A stretch of DNA of 64,000 nt from Leptolyngbya sp. SIOISBB (GTDB lineage: Bacteria > Cyanobacteriota > Cyanobacteriia > Phormidesmidales > Phormidesmidaceae), in the NCBI GenBank assembly GCA_010671905.1, contig JAAHII010000001.1:7030026-7094025 (forward strand). Reading direction: 5' to 3'. Shown piece after piece: positions 51,425 to 61,235 of the stretch. A program made the position numbers and the translations under genes. Position 1 is the stretch's first letter. The number at the start of each line of letters is the position of its first letter. The notes below the pieces were generated by a model. The model had not been told where the DNA came from. It ran no database searches and saw nothing but the letters and a program-made list of their open reading frames with translations.

Positions 51425-53654
51425 ATGTCGGAACCGCCCAATTCGTCTGCATCGAACCAAATTACTCAAAACATTCAGGGCAGCGATCGCAACCAGATCA
51501 TTGCTCAGGTTTCTGGCGGTCAGGTTATCGGGAGCCTTACTGTGTATGGAAATGTCACGTTCACCTATGCGCAGTCAACTGAGGAGATTCAAGCTGAGGC
51601 AGTTCAAGGCGAAGTCGCTGAGCCTTTAGGACCTAGTCCCTATCAGGGATTAAATGCGTTTCGGGAAGCAGATGGTAACCGCTTTTTTGGTAGAAAGTCG
51701 GAAGTTGCAACGTTGTTGAAGAAATTTCAACATCTCTATCAATCAACCGATGCAGTCCGCCTCCTGCCAATATACGGGCCTTCTGGCTCTGGCAAGTCAT
51801 CGTTAGCCAGAGCAGGATTTCTTTATCACCTTAGTCAGAGATCGTTGCCGGAAAGAGAACGGGCTCGAGTAGCGATGTTGGTTCCGGGCACACAGCCCTT
51901 ATCAGCCTTAGCAACGATATTGGCTCGGATAACTGATGATGATCAGACCCCAGCTCAAAAGACTCGAGAGTTTGCCGAAGAACTCAGACTTCTTAATAAA
52001 AACAAGGAGTTCGATGGCCTACAGCGCATTGCTAGTGTATTGCCAGACATCCAAACGCGCCCCCTGATCGTGCTGGTGGATCAGTTTGAAGAGGTTTACT
52101 CGCTTTGTGACGATATAGAGGAGAGGAGGCAGTTCATTGCCAACCTGCTCTATGCTGCCCAAGACCGCACTCAATATGTGTCGGTGATTATTACTTGCCG
52201 TAGTGACTTTCTCGGGGCCACACAACAATATCCTGAATTTAACAAGCTCTTCTCTACCCAGGGGTTTCTGGTGCCCATCATGCAGCCGGAGGGTCTTGCA
52301 GCAGCCATTACTGAGCCAGCCGCCCAAGCTGGATATGACTTTGCCTCCGAAACAGTGCAACTGTTAATCGAGCAAACTCGTGGCCAGCAAGGGGCGCTAC
52401 CCCTTTTGCAATTTACTTTGCAGCGCATTTGGGAAGGCCTGAAGCAGGGCGAGACCTCCTCCGTGATTTTAGAGCGCATTGGCGGCGTGGGTGGGGCGTT
52501 AGCGGATGAGGCCAAGCAGGTGTATGAATCGCTGAACGAGGAAGAGAAAAAACTTGCCCCCCGGATTTTTGTCGCCCTGGTGCAGATAGATGACGCGAAT
52601 GTAGTTACTCGTCGTCGTGCCAGTAAGTCAGAGCTGATCACTAGCGACGGAGATAGACCGATTGTTGAATCGATCATTGAGAAATTTGCACACCCCAGCG
52701 TGCGCTTTTTGGTTACTTACGCCACCGAAGACGGTGGCGACATGATTGAAGTCACCCATGAAGCTCTGATTCGGAATTGGACTCAGCTACAAGAGTGGAT
52801 TGCAGAATGTCGAGAAGCATTACGGCAAAAAACGCAAGATTGAGCGAGAGGCCCTGGAATGGCAGCAAGAGGGCAAACTAAAAGGCTATCTACTGCAGGG
52901 CCGTCCTTTGCGAGATGCTAAGGAATTTATGCAGCTTAATACTGACGACCCAAATATTATGCTCTCAAGTACAGCAGAAGAGTTCGTGGATACCAGCACC
53001 AAGAAAAGTAAGCGAGATATTCTCAACAAAGCAATCACTATTATTGCATTACCAATTACAGTACTAACACCACTTGTGTTCCACTTCTCAGTACTATTGA
53101 TTGGAAGTTGGAGTTTATACCAAGAAAACTGTAGTAAGAATATCCTTAATCATTTTTTTCTGGACTATCGACTAAGATTTGGAGGGGAGGAAAAAAAAGA
53201 AATTTCAGGTCTTCGGCTTTGCGGAAATAATCTCTCGAGAATCAATCTTTCAAATGCAAGAATTCATTTAATATCAGACTCGAACTTTTCTGATTCAGAT
53301 TTTTCGAACTCAAATCTTCATGGCTTAATTCTTAGAGAAGTCAATATGGAGAAAGTGAACTTAGAGTCATCTTTTCTGAAAGACGTTAAATTCATAGAAG
53401 CTGATCTTAAAGGAGCAAAGCTCGCAGGCTCAAATTTAAATGGGGCAGTGTTCAAAAACACTGATTTGCAAGAGGCTGAACTATACTTGGCGACTTTAGA
53501 AAATGCAATTTTTATAAATTCCGATTTGTCAGCTATAGACCTCGACGAAAAGCAAATTGAGAGTATGAACTTCTGCAATTGTCAGCTTCCCCCAGAGCAT
53601 ATAGACAAGCAAAATAGAGACTGCTCAAATCCAGCTGTTAAGGTTTGGATTTAG
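51425..53654 (+). CDS. nSTAND ATPase with N-terminal amyloid-like motif and C-terminal TM and pentapeptide repeats (frameshifted)
   Basis: Residues 12-45 form a short motif, QITQNIQGSDRNQIIAQVSG, then GGQVIGSLTV. The nSTAND1-like ATPase begins at GPSPYQGLNAFREAD, with Walker A GPSGSGKSSLA (~118-128) and Walker B LIVLVDQFEEVY (~213-224). A winged-helix part ends VTHEALIRNWTQLQEWI. The frame then stops at 52843, but deletion of one A from the A6 run at 52827-52832 continues it (RQKRKIEREALEWQQEGKL) to 53654. It continues with one or two TM segments (ITIIALPITVLTPLVFHFSV), then pentapeptide repeats (NLSRINLSNA, ADLKGAKLAG). Corrected length is 742 residues. It is likely an immune sensor. Confidence 0.85.
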
Positions 53655-53870
53655 AACAAGACTCTGATTTTCAACTATCGTGCTCGTCTTGGGTAATGAA
53701 CCGCCTAGAAAAAAATCCCCGCTAAAATAGACATGATTGAGCCTCATCTGGAGTCATTAAAATCTCTCACACGGCTCAATGTATTTTAAATTAAAAACTC
53801 AAAATTCAAAATCAAGAAGTGAACGTCACGTTAAATTAATTTCACTTAAAGCCATGAAACAACTGAAAAA

Positions 53871-56393
53871 TCACCTGAAGCAGTTTTTATACACTTGTCG
53901 AAAGACTGGGTTCCCATTTGCATCTTCATACCAGAATTCACTTACCGGATTTCCGTAGCATTTGATGACTTCTGAGAGAATGTTACCTTCTGAATCACGA
54001 ACAGGGTTGCCTTCATTATCTCTTCTAGTGATATTATAACGTCTACCTATGACATCCCCGGATTCAGGTTCCGTAATGAAATCTATGCGGGTGGCATTTG
54101 AGACAATTCGCCCATCAATTTCTACTGTATCGCCTAAGAGTGAGTCAGGTTCAATTCCTGGGAATGTATCCAAGATTATTGAAGTAGGAGCTTTCTTTGG
54201 AGATATATCAATTTCCTTTAATATCTTCACTGCAAGAATTGAAATCTCCTCTCCATCTACAATCTCCAAGGGTTTTCCTTTTATTTCTCTTACTATTAGG
54301 TCTCTATTTTCTGATTTCGTATTGATATATGGTTCACCATCTCTGGTTTTATTCGGCTCATTATTGTCTATGCCTGAAATAAGTGAATTATTTCCAACTA
54401 ATTTGAATCTCAGGCTGACAACTTCAGATCTAGGTATCTCATCTGATCCAATAAAGTACCTTGTGTCCTTTTTTAGTTGAGAAGCTTTGATTAGAGTTTT
54501 TGTGGCAAGGCTTACATACTTTCGTTTTTTTAAGAGGGTTTCCGCTGCTAAAACTTGAGTCTTCCTTATTTTTTCAGCATTTATGCTTCCATTCTCTAGT
54601 AACTCTATGAGTATTTGAGCTAGGAATTCGTCGGCATCGGTCTGGAAATCTCGCTCAATAAAATTACTTTCATTGATTTCTAGATCGATGCCTTTTTTGA
54701 ATAGATCCTTGTATTCTTCACGAAATTTCTTCTTGATGCTAAGCACGATTTCGTCGAGCTTCTCACTAAGTTCTCTCCGAATAGGACTGTCTGAACAATC
54801 TACCATTTTTATTCTCCTTAACTGTATTAGCTGTTTCACTGGCTTAGGTTTGGGCATGGGTTCTGTGCTCTCTTCTAGCCCACCCTGAAAGACTGTTTGA
54901 CGGCTGTTTTTACTATGTAAATTTTGGCTATTTGCTGCTTCCACTGCTTTATCAGCAACCAATAAACCATAGCCAGTTGCCAAGTCTGGGCCAGCTCTAG
55001 CAAGCCCGCTGCCACTGGCTGGGTTACTGCTGCCTTCAAGAATGTCAAGGGCTGTTTCTTGAAGGATTTGCTTAATTTTCGAGGGGTCTAGTCCTGGCAC
55101 GAATTGTTCTAATAACGCACAGGCGCCTGCTAGTTGTGGCGCCGCCGCAGAAGTACCACTGAAAGCTGCCCAACCGTCTTTTTCAGTCGTTTCATCATTC
55201 ATTGCAGCGTATCCCCGATCAATTTCGCCACCAGGAGATACGGGCAAAAGGATGTAAGCGGCGTTGGGAAGTTGCCCGACTAAACCGCAGACATCGGGCA
55301 CCCGTCGGTTAGGATAAATCGCGCTGATAAAGCTGCTGGCATAGTTGCTAGCTTCAAACAGCCCCTTTAGAGAGCCTTCTAAGTGTTTATAGACACCTCC
55401 TATTGCGATGACATCAGGATGTTGGGACGGAAACCCCCATTGGCCATTGCCGGCGGCAAAGAAAACAGAAATGCCCTGGCGTACCGCATCGGCGATCGCA
55501 GCGGCCAAAACCTTATGAAAGGAGGACAGTTGATAAGGGTTACGCAAATCAGAGCCCCAACTGCAGGAAATGATGTCCGGTTTAAGGGCTACGGCTGCTC
55601 TAAAGGCAGCAATGGAGTTGATGTTTCCAGACTTGTTTTGCAGGGCAACATCAGATTTGAGCACCGTCAGATCGACATCGGGGGCAATCGCGAGGAGATT
55701 GGCCACTACCCCAGTACCGTGGCCGCTGACATCCAACTGTGGGTTCGTAGCCCCTGGCCCCAGCACCACATCAATGTTGTAGTTGTTGCGCCTAAAGAAA
55801 GGATGCTCTGCATAACAACCGGAATCAACGATGACAACCTTGACACCTTTCCCGGTAATCCCCTGCGCGTGGGCTTTAACAGCTCCTAACTCAATCGCTA
55901 GCTCATTAGGAACTGTTAAATATCGGGTCTTGGTTTGTGGTGGCGTGGCGCTGGGTGTAGCCTGCTGTAGAAAATATGCCGGTTCGTTGATAGCAACACC
56001 ATCGAGCATCTCAGTCCAAAGAGTCTGGGCAATATCAATCTCCCCAAATGGGGCGGAGTCCGCTGAATTAATAAAGTCGGCCATCTCATGGCGTCCTCGG
56101 TCTCTGACCACAGGACGCTCGATGATCTCGAGAGTAGCCCCGAAAGCGCGTTCGTAAACTTCAGGGGCAGCGGTAATATTAATCGATGATGGGCCGACAT
56201 TCAGTACCTCAAAGCCCGCTGCTTGCAAGCGCTCTGCCGAGAGCGACAGCTGAGTCGGATTAGAATGGAATCGCGTCACATTCTCGCTGGTAACCAGCGT
56301 TGGAGAACGCAATAGAGACTCGCTACTCTGGGAGTGCACAACGGCTTCAGCAAAGATTTTTGGAGGTAACTGTGATCTCTGAGGCAGATTCAT
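53871..56393 (-). CDS. Large intracellular subtilisin-like (S8) protease
   Basis: This 840-residue protease has the S8 catalytic triad D190 (VVIVDSGCYA), H225 (SGHGTGVV) and S415 (FSGTSAAAPQ), plus oxyanion N316 (AAGNGQ). There is no signal peptide, so it probably acts inside the cell. The first ~170 residues look like a pro-region (the 'ERAFGATLEI' type seen in some S8/S53 enzymes). The last ~330 residues are of unknown type, with coiled-coil and beta-rich parts. It is divergent from the Bell-like gene and convergent with the STAND gene. Proteases paired with STAND sensors are known in bacterial conflict systems. Confidence 0.85.
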   Translation of the reverse strand: MNLPQRSQLPPKIFAEAVVHSQSSESLLRSPTLVTSENVTRFHSNPTQLSLSAERLQAAGFEVLNVGPSSINITAAPEVYERAFGATLEIIERPVVRDRGRHEMADFINSADSAPFGEIDIAQTLWTEMLDGVAINEPAYFLQQATPSATPPQTKTRYLTVPNELAIELGAVKAHAQGITGKGVKVVIVDSGCYAEHPFFRRNNYNIDVVLGPGATNPQLDVSGHGTGVVANLLAIAPDVDLTVLKSDVALQNKSGNINSIAAFRAAVALKPDIISCSWGSDLRNPYQLSSFHKVLAAAIADAVRQGISVFFAAGNGQWGFPSQHPDVIAIGGVYKHLEGSLKGLFEASNYASSFISAIYPNRRVPDVCGLVGQLPNAAYILLPVSPGGEIDRGYAAMNDETTEKDGWAAFSGTSAAAPQLAGACALLEQFVPGLDPSKIKQILQETALDILEGSSNPASGSGLARAGPDLATGYGLLVADKAVEAANSQNLHSKNSRQTVFQGGLEESTEPMPKPKPVKQLIQLRRIKMVDCSDSPIRRELSEKLDEIVLSIKKKFREEYKDLFKKGIDLEINESNFIERDFQTDADEFLAQILIELLENGSINAEKIRKTQVLAAETLLKKRKYVSLATKTLIKASQLKKDTRYFIGSDEIPRSEVVSLRFKLVGNNSLISGIDNNEPNKTRDGEPYINTKSENRDLIVREIKGKPLEIVDGEEISILAVKILKEIDISPKKAPTSIILDTFPGIEPDSLLGDTVEIDGRIVSNATRIDFITEPESGDVIGRRYNITRRDNEGNPVRDSEGNILSEVIKCYGNPVSEFWYEDANGNPVFRQVYKNCFR

Positions 56394-56616
56394 GTAGCAG
56401 AACCTTATTATCCAGAACCAATGACTACGGAAACGCCTGACACAAAAAAATATTTCGTTTTATGCGAGTTGCTTTCAGGAGATATCTTTGGAAGTTATAT
56501 AACTTAACGTGGTTATTCTTGATGGCAACCGATGAGACGTTCCTTGCAAGGACAACGCAGACGTTACAGTAAGGTCAATGCGACATCGCTCTACCTGCTA
56601 ATACTTGGGAAGAATT

Positions 56617-57108
56617 ATGGATATTGCCCTAATGACCGCGTTTCTGGCTCCATTTCTTCCTCACCTCTTAAAGCTCGGAGGCCAGGCTGCGAGTACTGTC
56701 ACCGAAGTTGTGGCAGCAAACTTTGGCGAGGCAGCCTGGGGAAAGGCCCAGAAGATTTGGGGATGCCTTGAACCCAAGGTGGAAGATAACGAAGAGCTCA
56801 AGATTGCCGCCACTCAGGTCGCCAGTAAGCCCGATAGCAGTGCCCGGCAAGCGGTCTTTCAAGAAGAGCTAGAGGTGCTTCTGAGTGAATATCCAGACTT
56901 AGCAACAGCAATTACCCAAATCATGGAAGAAAAGTCTCCAGATGGTACCCCTGGCACCCAGATTGTCCAGAACATTGTCGGAGATAGGAATCAAGTTATT
57001 GGGCAAGTTTTTGGCGGTTTTATAGTGGGTAATGCTGGGGACGTAAATTTAGCAGGAAATCCTACAACTGATGCTCCTCCGCCCAAAAGGAATAAAGGGG
57101 ATAACTAG
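56617..57108 (+). CDS. Small Bell-like effector candidate with C-terminal amyloid-like motif
   Basis: This 163-residue protein starts at an ATG preceded by GGGAAGA. Residues 1-50 (MDIALMTAFLAPFLPHLLKL, then AASTVTEVVAANFGEAAWGK) form an amphipathic, partly hydrophobic helical start. Residues ~55-105 are helical. The C-terminal QIVQNIVGDRNQVIGQVFGG (115-134), then FIVGNAGDVNL, mirrors the motif at the N-terminus of the nSTAND protein. Bacterial Bell-domain effectors have this plan: a membrane-targeted helical domain and a C-terminal amyloid motif activated by a nearby STAND protein. It is followed six bases later by a polytopic membrane gene. The assignment is by pattern. Confidence 0.6.
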   Translation: MDIALMTAFLAPFLPHLLKLGGQAASTVTEVVAANFGEAAWGKAQKIWGCLEPKVEDNEELKIAATQVASKPDSSARQAVFQEELEVLLSEYPDLATAITQIMEEKSPDGTPGTQIVQNIVGDRNQVIGQVFGGFIVGNAGDVNLAGNPTTDAPPPKRNKGDN

Positions 57109-57114
57109 TATTCG

Positions 57115-58044
57115 GTGTTTAATAGTCTGTCTAACTTTTTCGATAGAGCCTTCGCTGTTGGTCATTTCTTGCCAGCTGTAATATTTGTGAATTTGTCAAT
57201 ATGGACTGCAGATTCATTCGGTATTTCAAGACAGGGTTCTCAGGTTCAATTCAGTACTTTGGTAGATGCGACTATCATAGGCGTGATTTCGTGGCTTTTA
57301 GGAACTCTTCTTGCGGCAATTAACAGAGATATTTTAAGAGTAATGGAAGGCTATGGAAGTCTTAATCCAGCAAGACTTCTCTACACTTTTCAAATTCGGA
57401 AATATCGAAATAAGAAAAGACTTATAAATGACTTGAACAACAAGTATTTAAATTATTATGAGCACGGTGAAGCATTCCCAGAATCTGATCAGAAGAAGAG
57501 AAATAAATTGCTCCGGGAGTTTGTAAACAGTTTCCCTGATGAAGAGCGATGGCTATTACCAACATCCTTTGGAAATGCCATGAGGGCTTTCGAAGTGTAT
57601 CCTCGACTGATGTATGGAATTGATGCAATTCCAGGCTGGGAACGACTGCTTTCAGTTATTCCTGAAGGTTATAAGCGGCTGATAGATTCTTCTAAATCAC
57701 AGCTTGATTTTTGGATCAATATATGGTTTTTGAATCTTATATTGCTAGGTGAATATTGTTTTCTGTTTCTATACACTAGAAATACAGAACTTATATGGCT
57801 TCCATTTCTTGTTTTTGTACTTGCCTTCTATTTCTTTTCAAAATCCAGATCGGCTGCAATTGAGTGGGGAATATTGATTAAGTCGTCCTTTGATCTTTTT
57901 CTGGATGACCTACGCAAGAAACTTGGCTTTGCTCAACCAGCAAGTTTTGAGGAAGAGGTAGAGATGTGGAGAAAGTATTCACAGTCAATCATCTTCCATT
58001 ATCCAGATTCACTACCTACAAAGTATGTTGGTAGACAATCCTGA
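57115..58044 (+). CDS. Polytopic membrane protein, co-transcribed with the Bell-like gene
   Basis: This 309-residue protein has a GTG start six bases after the Bell-like stop. It has about four TM helices in two pairs: one pair near residues 15-70 (HFLPAVIFVNLSIW and VDATIIGVISWLLGTLLAAI) and one pair near 200-245 (NIWFLNLILLGEYCFLFLY and LIWLPFLVFVLAFYFF). A charged cytoplasmic part lies between them. I do not recognise the family. Its tight coupling suggests a shared role, for example as a membrane partner, immunity factor or pore component. Confidence 0.7.
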   Translation: MFNSLSNFFDRAFAVGHFLPAVIFVNLSIWTADSFGISRQGSQVQFSTLVDATIIGVISWLLGTLLAAINRDILRVMEGYGSLNPARLLYTFQIRKYRNKKRLINDLNNKYLNYYEHGEAFPESDQKKRNKLLREFVNSFPDEERWLLPTSFGNAMRAFEVYPRLMYGIDAIPGWERLLSVIPEGYKRLIDSSKSQLDFWINIWFLNLILLGEYCFLFLYTRNTELIWLPFLVFVLAFYFFSKSRSAAIEWGILIKSSFDLFLDDLRKKLGFAQPASFEEEVEMWRKYSQSIIFHYPDSLPTKYVGRQS

Positions 58045-58378
58045 AAACTGACAACCTTTGGTTTCGTGACGGTTAACCATAGGTCATTGTGCAGGAAAGA
58101 CATAGAGTAGAGGGTTAGGGCAGTTGCTGCCTCGAAATCAGGGCCGATTTACTCTTGAAAGGATAGTGCCCATTAGTTAGGTTTGGATTGTCAGACGCGA
58201 TGATGGGCGACGGTGCGGGAGTTGTTGCTTGGTGATGTAAGAGCTGTATTGATCGAGGCAAACGACACTGCCGTAGTTGCAAAGGTATTGCTTTTATATT
58301 TGGTCGCTATAATCTTTCGTCTGTGTTCTCTGTAGCTGTTTTGACCTTGTACCCAGCTAGCGGAATAGAACGGATGAA
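58045..58378. other. Intergenic region before the radC fragment
   Basis: About 330 bases with no gene that I can support. No repeats or RNA signals stand out. Confidence 0.35.
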
Positions 58379-58705
58379 ATGGCTGAGCAAACCTCCACGC
58401 AAGAGTTAGTACAACACCTTGGCTCTTTAGTCGAACTGAGTTTGCCGGACTCCTGTGAGATTGAAGGGCGGCAAACACACTATGCTGCAGCTGACCTCTC
58501 CAAATCCGAATACACACTGCGAGTGGGCGATATGCCGCAAGGTGAGTGGTCCAGAGACCGGCTTTTTAAACTCGGGCCTGGAGCACTTTCTACAGCAGAG
58601 TTAATGGCCCTCTTGTTAGGGACTGGCCATGGTTCATCATGTCTTTCTTCGGTCGGCCTGGCCCAGCAAGTGCTACAGGTATTGTGTGAGGGCGATAGTA
58701 CATAG
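58379..58705 (+). pseudogene. radC: Truncated RadC (N-terminal part only)
   Basis: The frame encodes 108 residues. EYTLRVGDMPQGEWSRDRLF and LGPGALSTAELMALLLGTG match the N-terminal part of RadC, which normally has ~220 residues and a JAB metalloprotease domain with an HxH motif. That domain is absent: the sequence after VLQVLCEGDST does not resemble RadC in any frame. It is therefore a remnant, possibly left by an insertion or deletion at about 58700. Confidence 0.8.
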
Positions 58706-59161
58706 ACGACGCTCTGTATCATTCTCCTGGACACACAGTTTAGAAAGGATGGTCACAGGATGTCCAATGTTACAAGCTAGGTATGCTTTACTTCCGAGTA
58801 AGCTCGGACAACCTGACCATCATCTCAGGCAAAAAATGAATTTAGAAATATCTGACTACAAACCAAACTCTAAAGGCTCGGATATTGTTTTTGTGTCCAT
58901 ATTGAGTCCATAGGCTTTTCGGTGATCCCCACATCCCCTGCTACATAATGACTATAGAAACTGTTGCGCTCGACTTGAAATCGGACTCAACAATTTGGAA
59001 CTTTAACCGCTTGGCTCTGAAACTGAACTCCGATTGGTTCATCCGTCCATCTGGCGGGGTGAGTCAGATCGTCAAGGTCTTTTCGGGGAAATTATGGGGA
59101 AGGTCACTTTTTATTAGAGGGTAAATCCTTCTTCAGGAAAGGGATGCAGGCAACATAAGAA
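58706..59161. other. Decayed intergenic region
   Basis: No intact gene. The region joins the truncated radC to the tRNA fragment and shows no open frame with family features. It is probably a scar of past insertions or deletions. Confidence 0.4.
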
Positions 59162-59208
59162 ACCGTCTCCTAAGCGGTAGGTCGCGCGTTCGAATCGCGC
59201 CAGTCCCG
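59162..59208 (+). tRNA. 3' half of tRNA-Arg (CCT)
   Basis: An anticodon arm ACCGT-CTCCTAA-GCGGT (anticodon CCT), variable AGGTC, T arm GCGCG-TTCGAAT-CGCGC and acceptor 3' strand CAGTCCC-G form a consistent 3' half. No matching 5' half (GGGACTG and D arm) is found upstream within 500 bases. Integrative elements often leave such 3' halves at their ends, as att sites. A broken tRNA gene is the alternative. It should not be functional. Confidence 0.75.
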
Positions 59209-59233
59209 TCCTTAATGCTCCAGCCAATTCAAG

Positions 59234-59476
59234 GTGGATAAGCATCCGGTCAGACTTTTGGTGATGGGCTCGCATCCGGCAATTCAGGCCATGGTGCAGC
59301 AGCTTCATATCTGGGGCTTTGCCGAGATTTTTGCATGGACAGACTTGATGCCTGCCCCGACACCAGAGCGTCCCTTGCGATGTCAGCCGGGAGAATCGAT
59401 GAAAATGCTGGTCATACTTCCCCAGAAGATGATTTCAAAACTGGCAACGGAGAATGGCAGCAGCCACCGTAGATGA
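59234..59476 (+). CDS. Possible small protein, unrecognised
   Basis: An 80-residue frame with GTG start. The first ~58 residues (VRLLVMGSHPAIQAMVQQLH, then IWGFAEIFAWTDLMP) look protein-like (strand-helix pattern). The remainder looks like read-through into non-coding DNA. It lies in a decayed region, so it may itself be a remnant. Confidence 0.3.
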   Translation: MDKHPVRLLVMGSHPAIQAMVQQLHIWGFAEIFAWTDLMPAPTPERPLRCQPGESMKMLVILPQKMISKLATENGSSHRR

Positions 59477-59529
59477 TTTCGGCACTCAGGGCATCTTGAC
59501 CTTGGATCGATGGATGCTCCACATGATGC

Positions 59530-59793
59530 TGAGAAAAACATGAACTGGCTGGGAATTCGAGCATGAAGCGCTGCTGGAAGACTTTGCTCGGTCTGAAGGT
59601 CATTGCTCAGCAACGCCCCATCAACGGGCAAATTTGCGACCTGGTTGCCGTCTCAGAAACTGGGCAATTCATCATTCTGGAGCTGAAGAATCAGGAAGAC
59701 CGCTACATCGTTCAACAGCTCACCCGCTACTTTGACGCCTTCATTGAGGAAAGGCCATTTTTCTTGATGACAAATACCTGCAATTGTAGGTAG
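59530..59793 (+). pseudogene. Remnant of a NucS/RecB-like PD-(D/E)XK nuclease gene
   Basis: GQICDLVAVSETGQFIILEL and KNQEDRYIVQQLTRYFDAFI match the core of cyanobacterial NucS-like nucleases, with the D...ELK catalytic motif. The upstream part (WEFEHEALLEDF) lies in a different frame, and the C-terminal ~70 residues are missing (ends PFFLMTNTCNCR). It is a broken gene. Confidence 0.6.
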
Positions 59794-59914
59794 CGATCGC
59801 AACGTTGCCTTGATGAATGCCCCCACAGAACCTTGAAAAACTGTAGCGATAATGACTACAGATACGCTGCCTTCTTTGATATCAAACGAAAATCAATGAT
59901 CTTTTCAACAGGGA

Positions 59915-61235
59915 ATGGGAGTGGGTGTGAAGAAGAGGAATGGGAATCTGCGCTGGCTAGGATTAGGCTTGACCGTCCTGTTGGTGTTTTTAGGAGCCAC
60001 TGCCGTCCGTAGTCAAACGCCTGACCCTTTAGTCATTGAGCGGACGGGTGAGTTTTGTATAGAGGATCCGGCGTGCTTTAACCGCTTCCATCCCGACATT
60101 CCCCCCGCTGCCACGGCGCAACCGGGCCAATCAATTGTGATGGGCACTCGCGATGCCTTTGATGGCGCTTTTGCGCCGGGAGCGACTCCCGAAGATGTGG
60201 TGGCCGCTGATTTGACATTAGTGCATCCGTTGACGGGGCCAATCTTTATCGAAGGGGCTCAGCGCGGCGATGTGCTGGCGGTGACGATCGAAGATATCGA
60301 GCCTGATCCCTACGGCTACACCGTAATTGCGCCTGGATTTGGGTTTCTACGTGATTTGTTCCCCGATCCCTACATTGCCAACTGGAGCCTCGATCGCACT
60401 GCGGCGGTTTCCGAGGAGATTCCCCAAGTCGAGATTCCCTTTGCGCCGTTTGCGGGCTCGCTGGGGGTGCTACCCGGAGAGCCTGAGTTAGAGACCTTCT
60501 TGACTCGTGAGGCAGAACTTGCAGAGGTCGGCGGCATTGCACTGACACCCCTGCCAACGGGAGCGCTGCCCGCTGATTTGTGTGGCCCGGAAGGGACTGA
60601 CCGAGATCGCTGCATTCGGACCATTCCCCCGCGTGAAAACGGTGGCAATATGGACGTGAAGCAGATGCAGGTGGGTACGACGGTGCTGTTTCCCTGCTTT
60701 GTAGACGGCTGTGGGTTGTTCGCTGGGGATGTGCACTATGCCCAAGGAGATGGAGAAGTCTCCGGGACTGCCATTGAGATGGGGGGGAACGGTGACGGTA
60801 TCAACCGAGATTCGGGCCGGGTTAGGCACCCAAGTCAGAGCGCCGCAGTTTGAAGGAGGCGATCAGCTCAAGGCCTTGGCCCCCGAGGAATTTTATGCCA
60901 CGACGGGGATTCCGATTAAGACGGCGGGAGAGATTCCGCCTTACCACACCTATTTGAATAGTGAGGTGCTAGAACCCCTAAGTAACTTGTCAGAAGATCT
61001 GACGTTGGCGGCCCGCAACGCACTCATCGACATGGTGGATTATCTGGTTGAAAATCATGGATTGACGCCCGAGCAGGCTTATGTGGTTGCCAGCGTGGCG
61101 GCAGATTTACGCATCGGGCAGCTTGTAGACGTGCCCAATTATCTGGTGTCGGCCATCATGCCGCTGACCATCTTTACTGAGTCAGAGACTACTCAGAATC
61201 CGTCCCCGAATAATCTAGCGGTGGCGGTTCAGTGA
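59915..61235 (+). CDS. Secreted acetamidase/formamidase-family protein (frameshifted)
   Basis: The FmdA/AmdA family hydrolyses short amides to acid and ammonia. The protein starts with a signal-like region (MGVGVKKRNGNLRWLGLGLT, then VLLVFLGATA). Family parts include DAFDGAFAPGATPEDVVAAD, GAQRGDVLAVTIEDIEP, YGYTVIAPGFGFL, NGGNMDVKQMQVGTTVLFP and GLFAGDVHYAQGDGEVSGTA. The frame breaks in the G7 run at 60781-60787. Removal of one G continues MGGTVTVSTEIRAGLGTQVR to 61235, where translation of the next gene begins inside GTGA. Corrected length is ~439 residues. Export of an amidase is unusual for the family but seen in some cyanobacteria. Confidence 0.87.

Noticed and set aside
53740-53830. AAAATTCAAAATC-like repeats as a regulatory element
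   Set aside because: Such simple repeats are common between cyanobacterial genes and no function is indicated.
58700-59210. tRNA-Arg gene interrupted by a group I intron
   Set aside because: No 5' half or conserved intron core was found upstream; a 3' half alone is the simpler reading.
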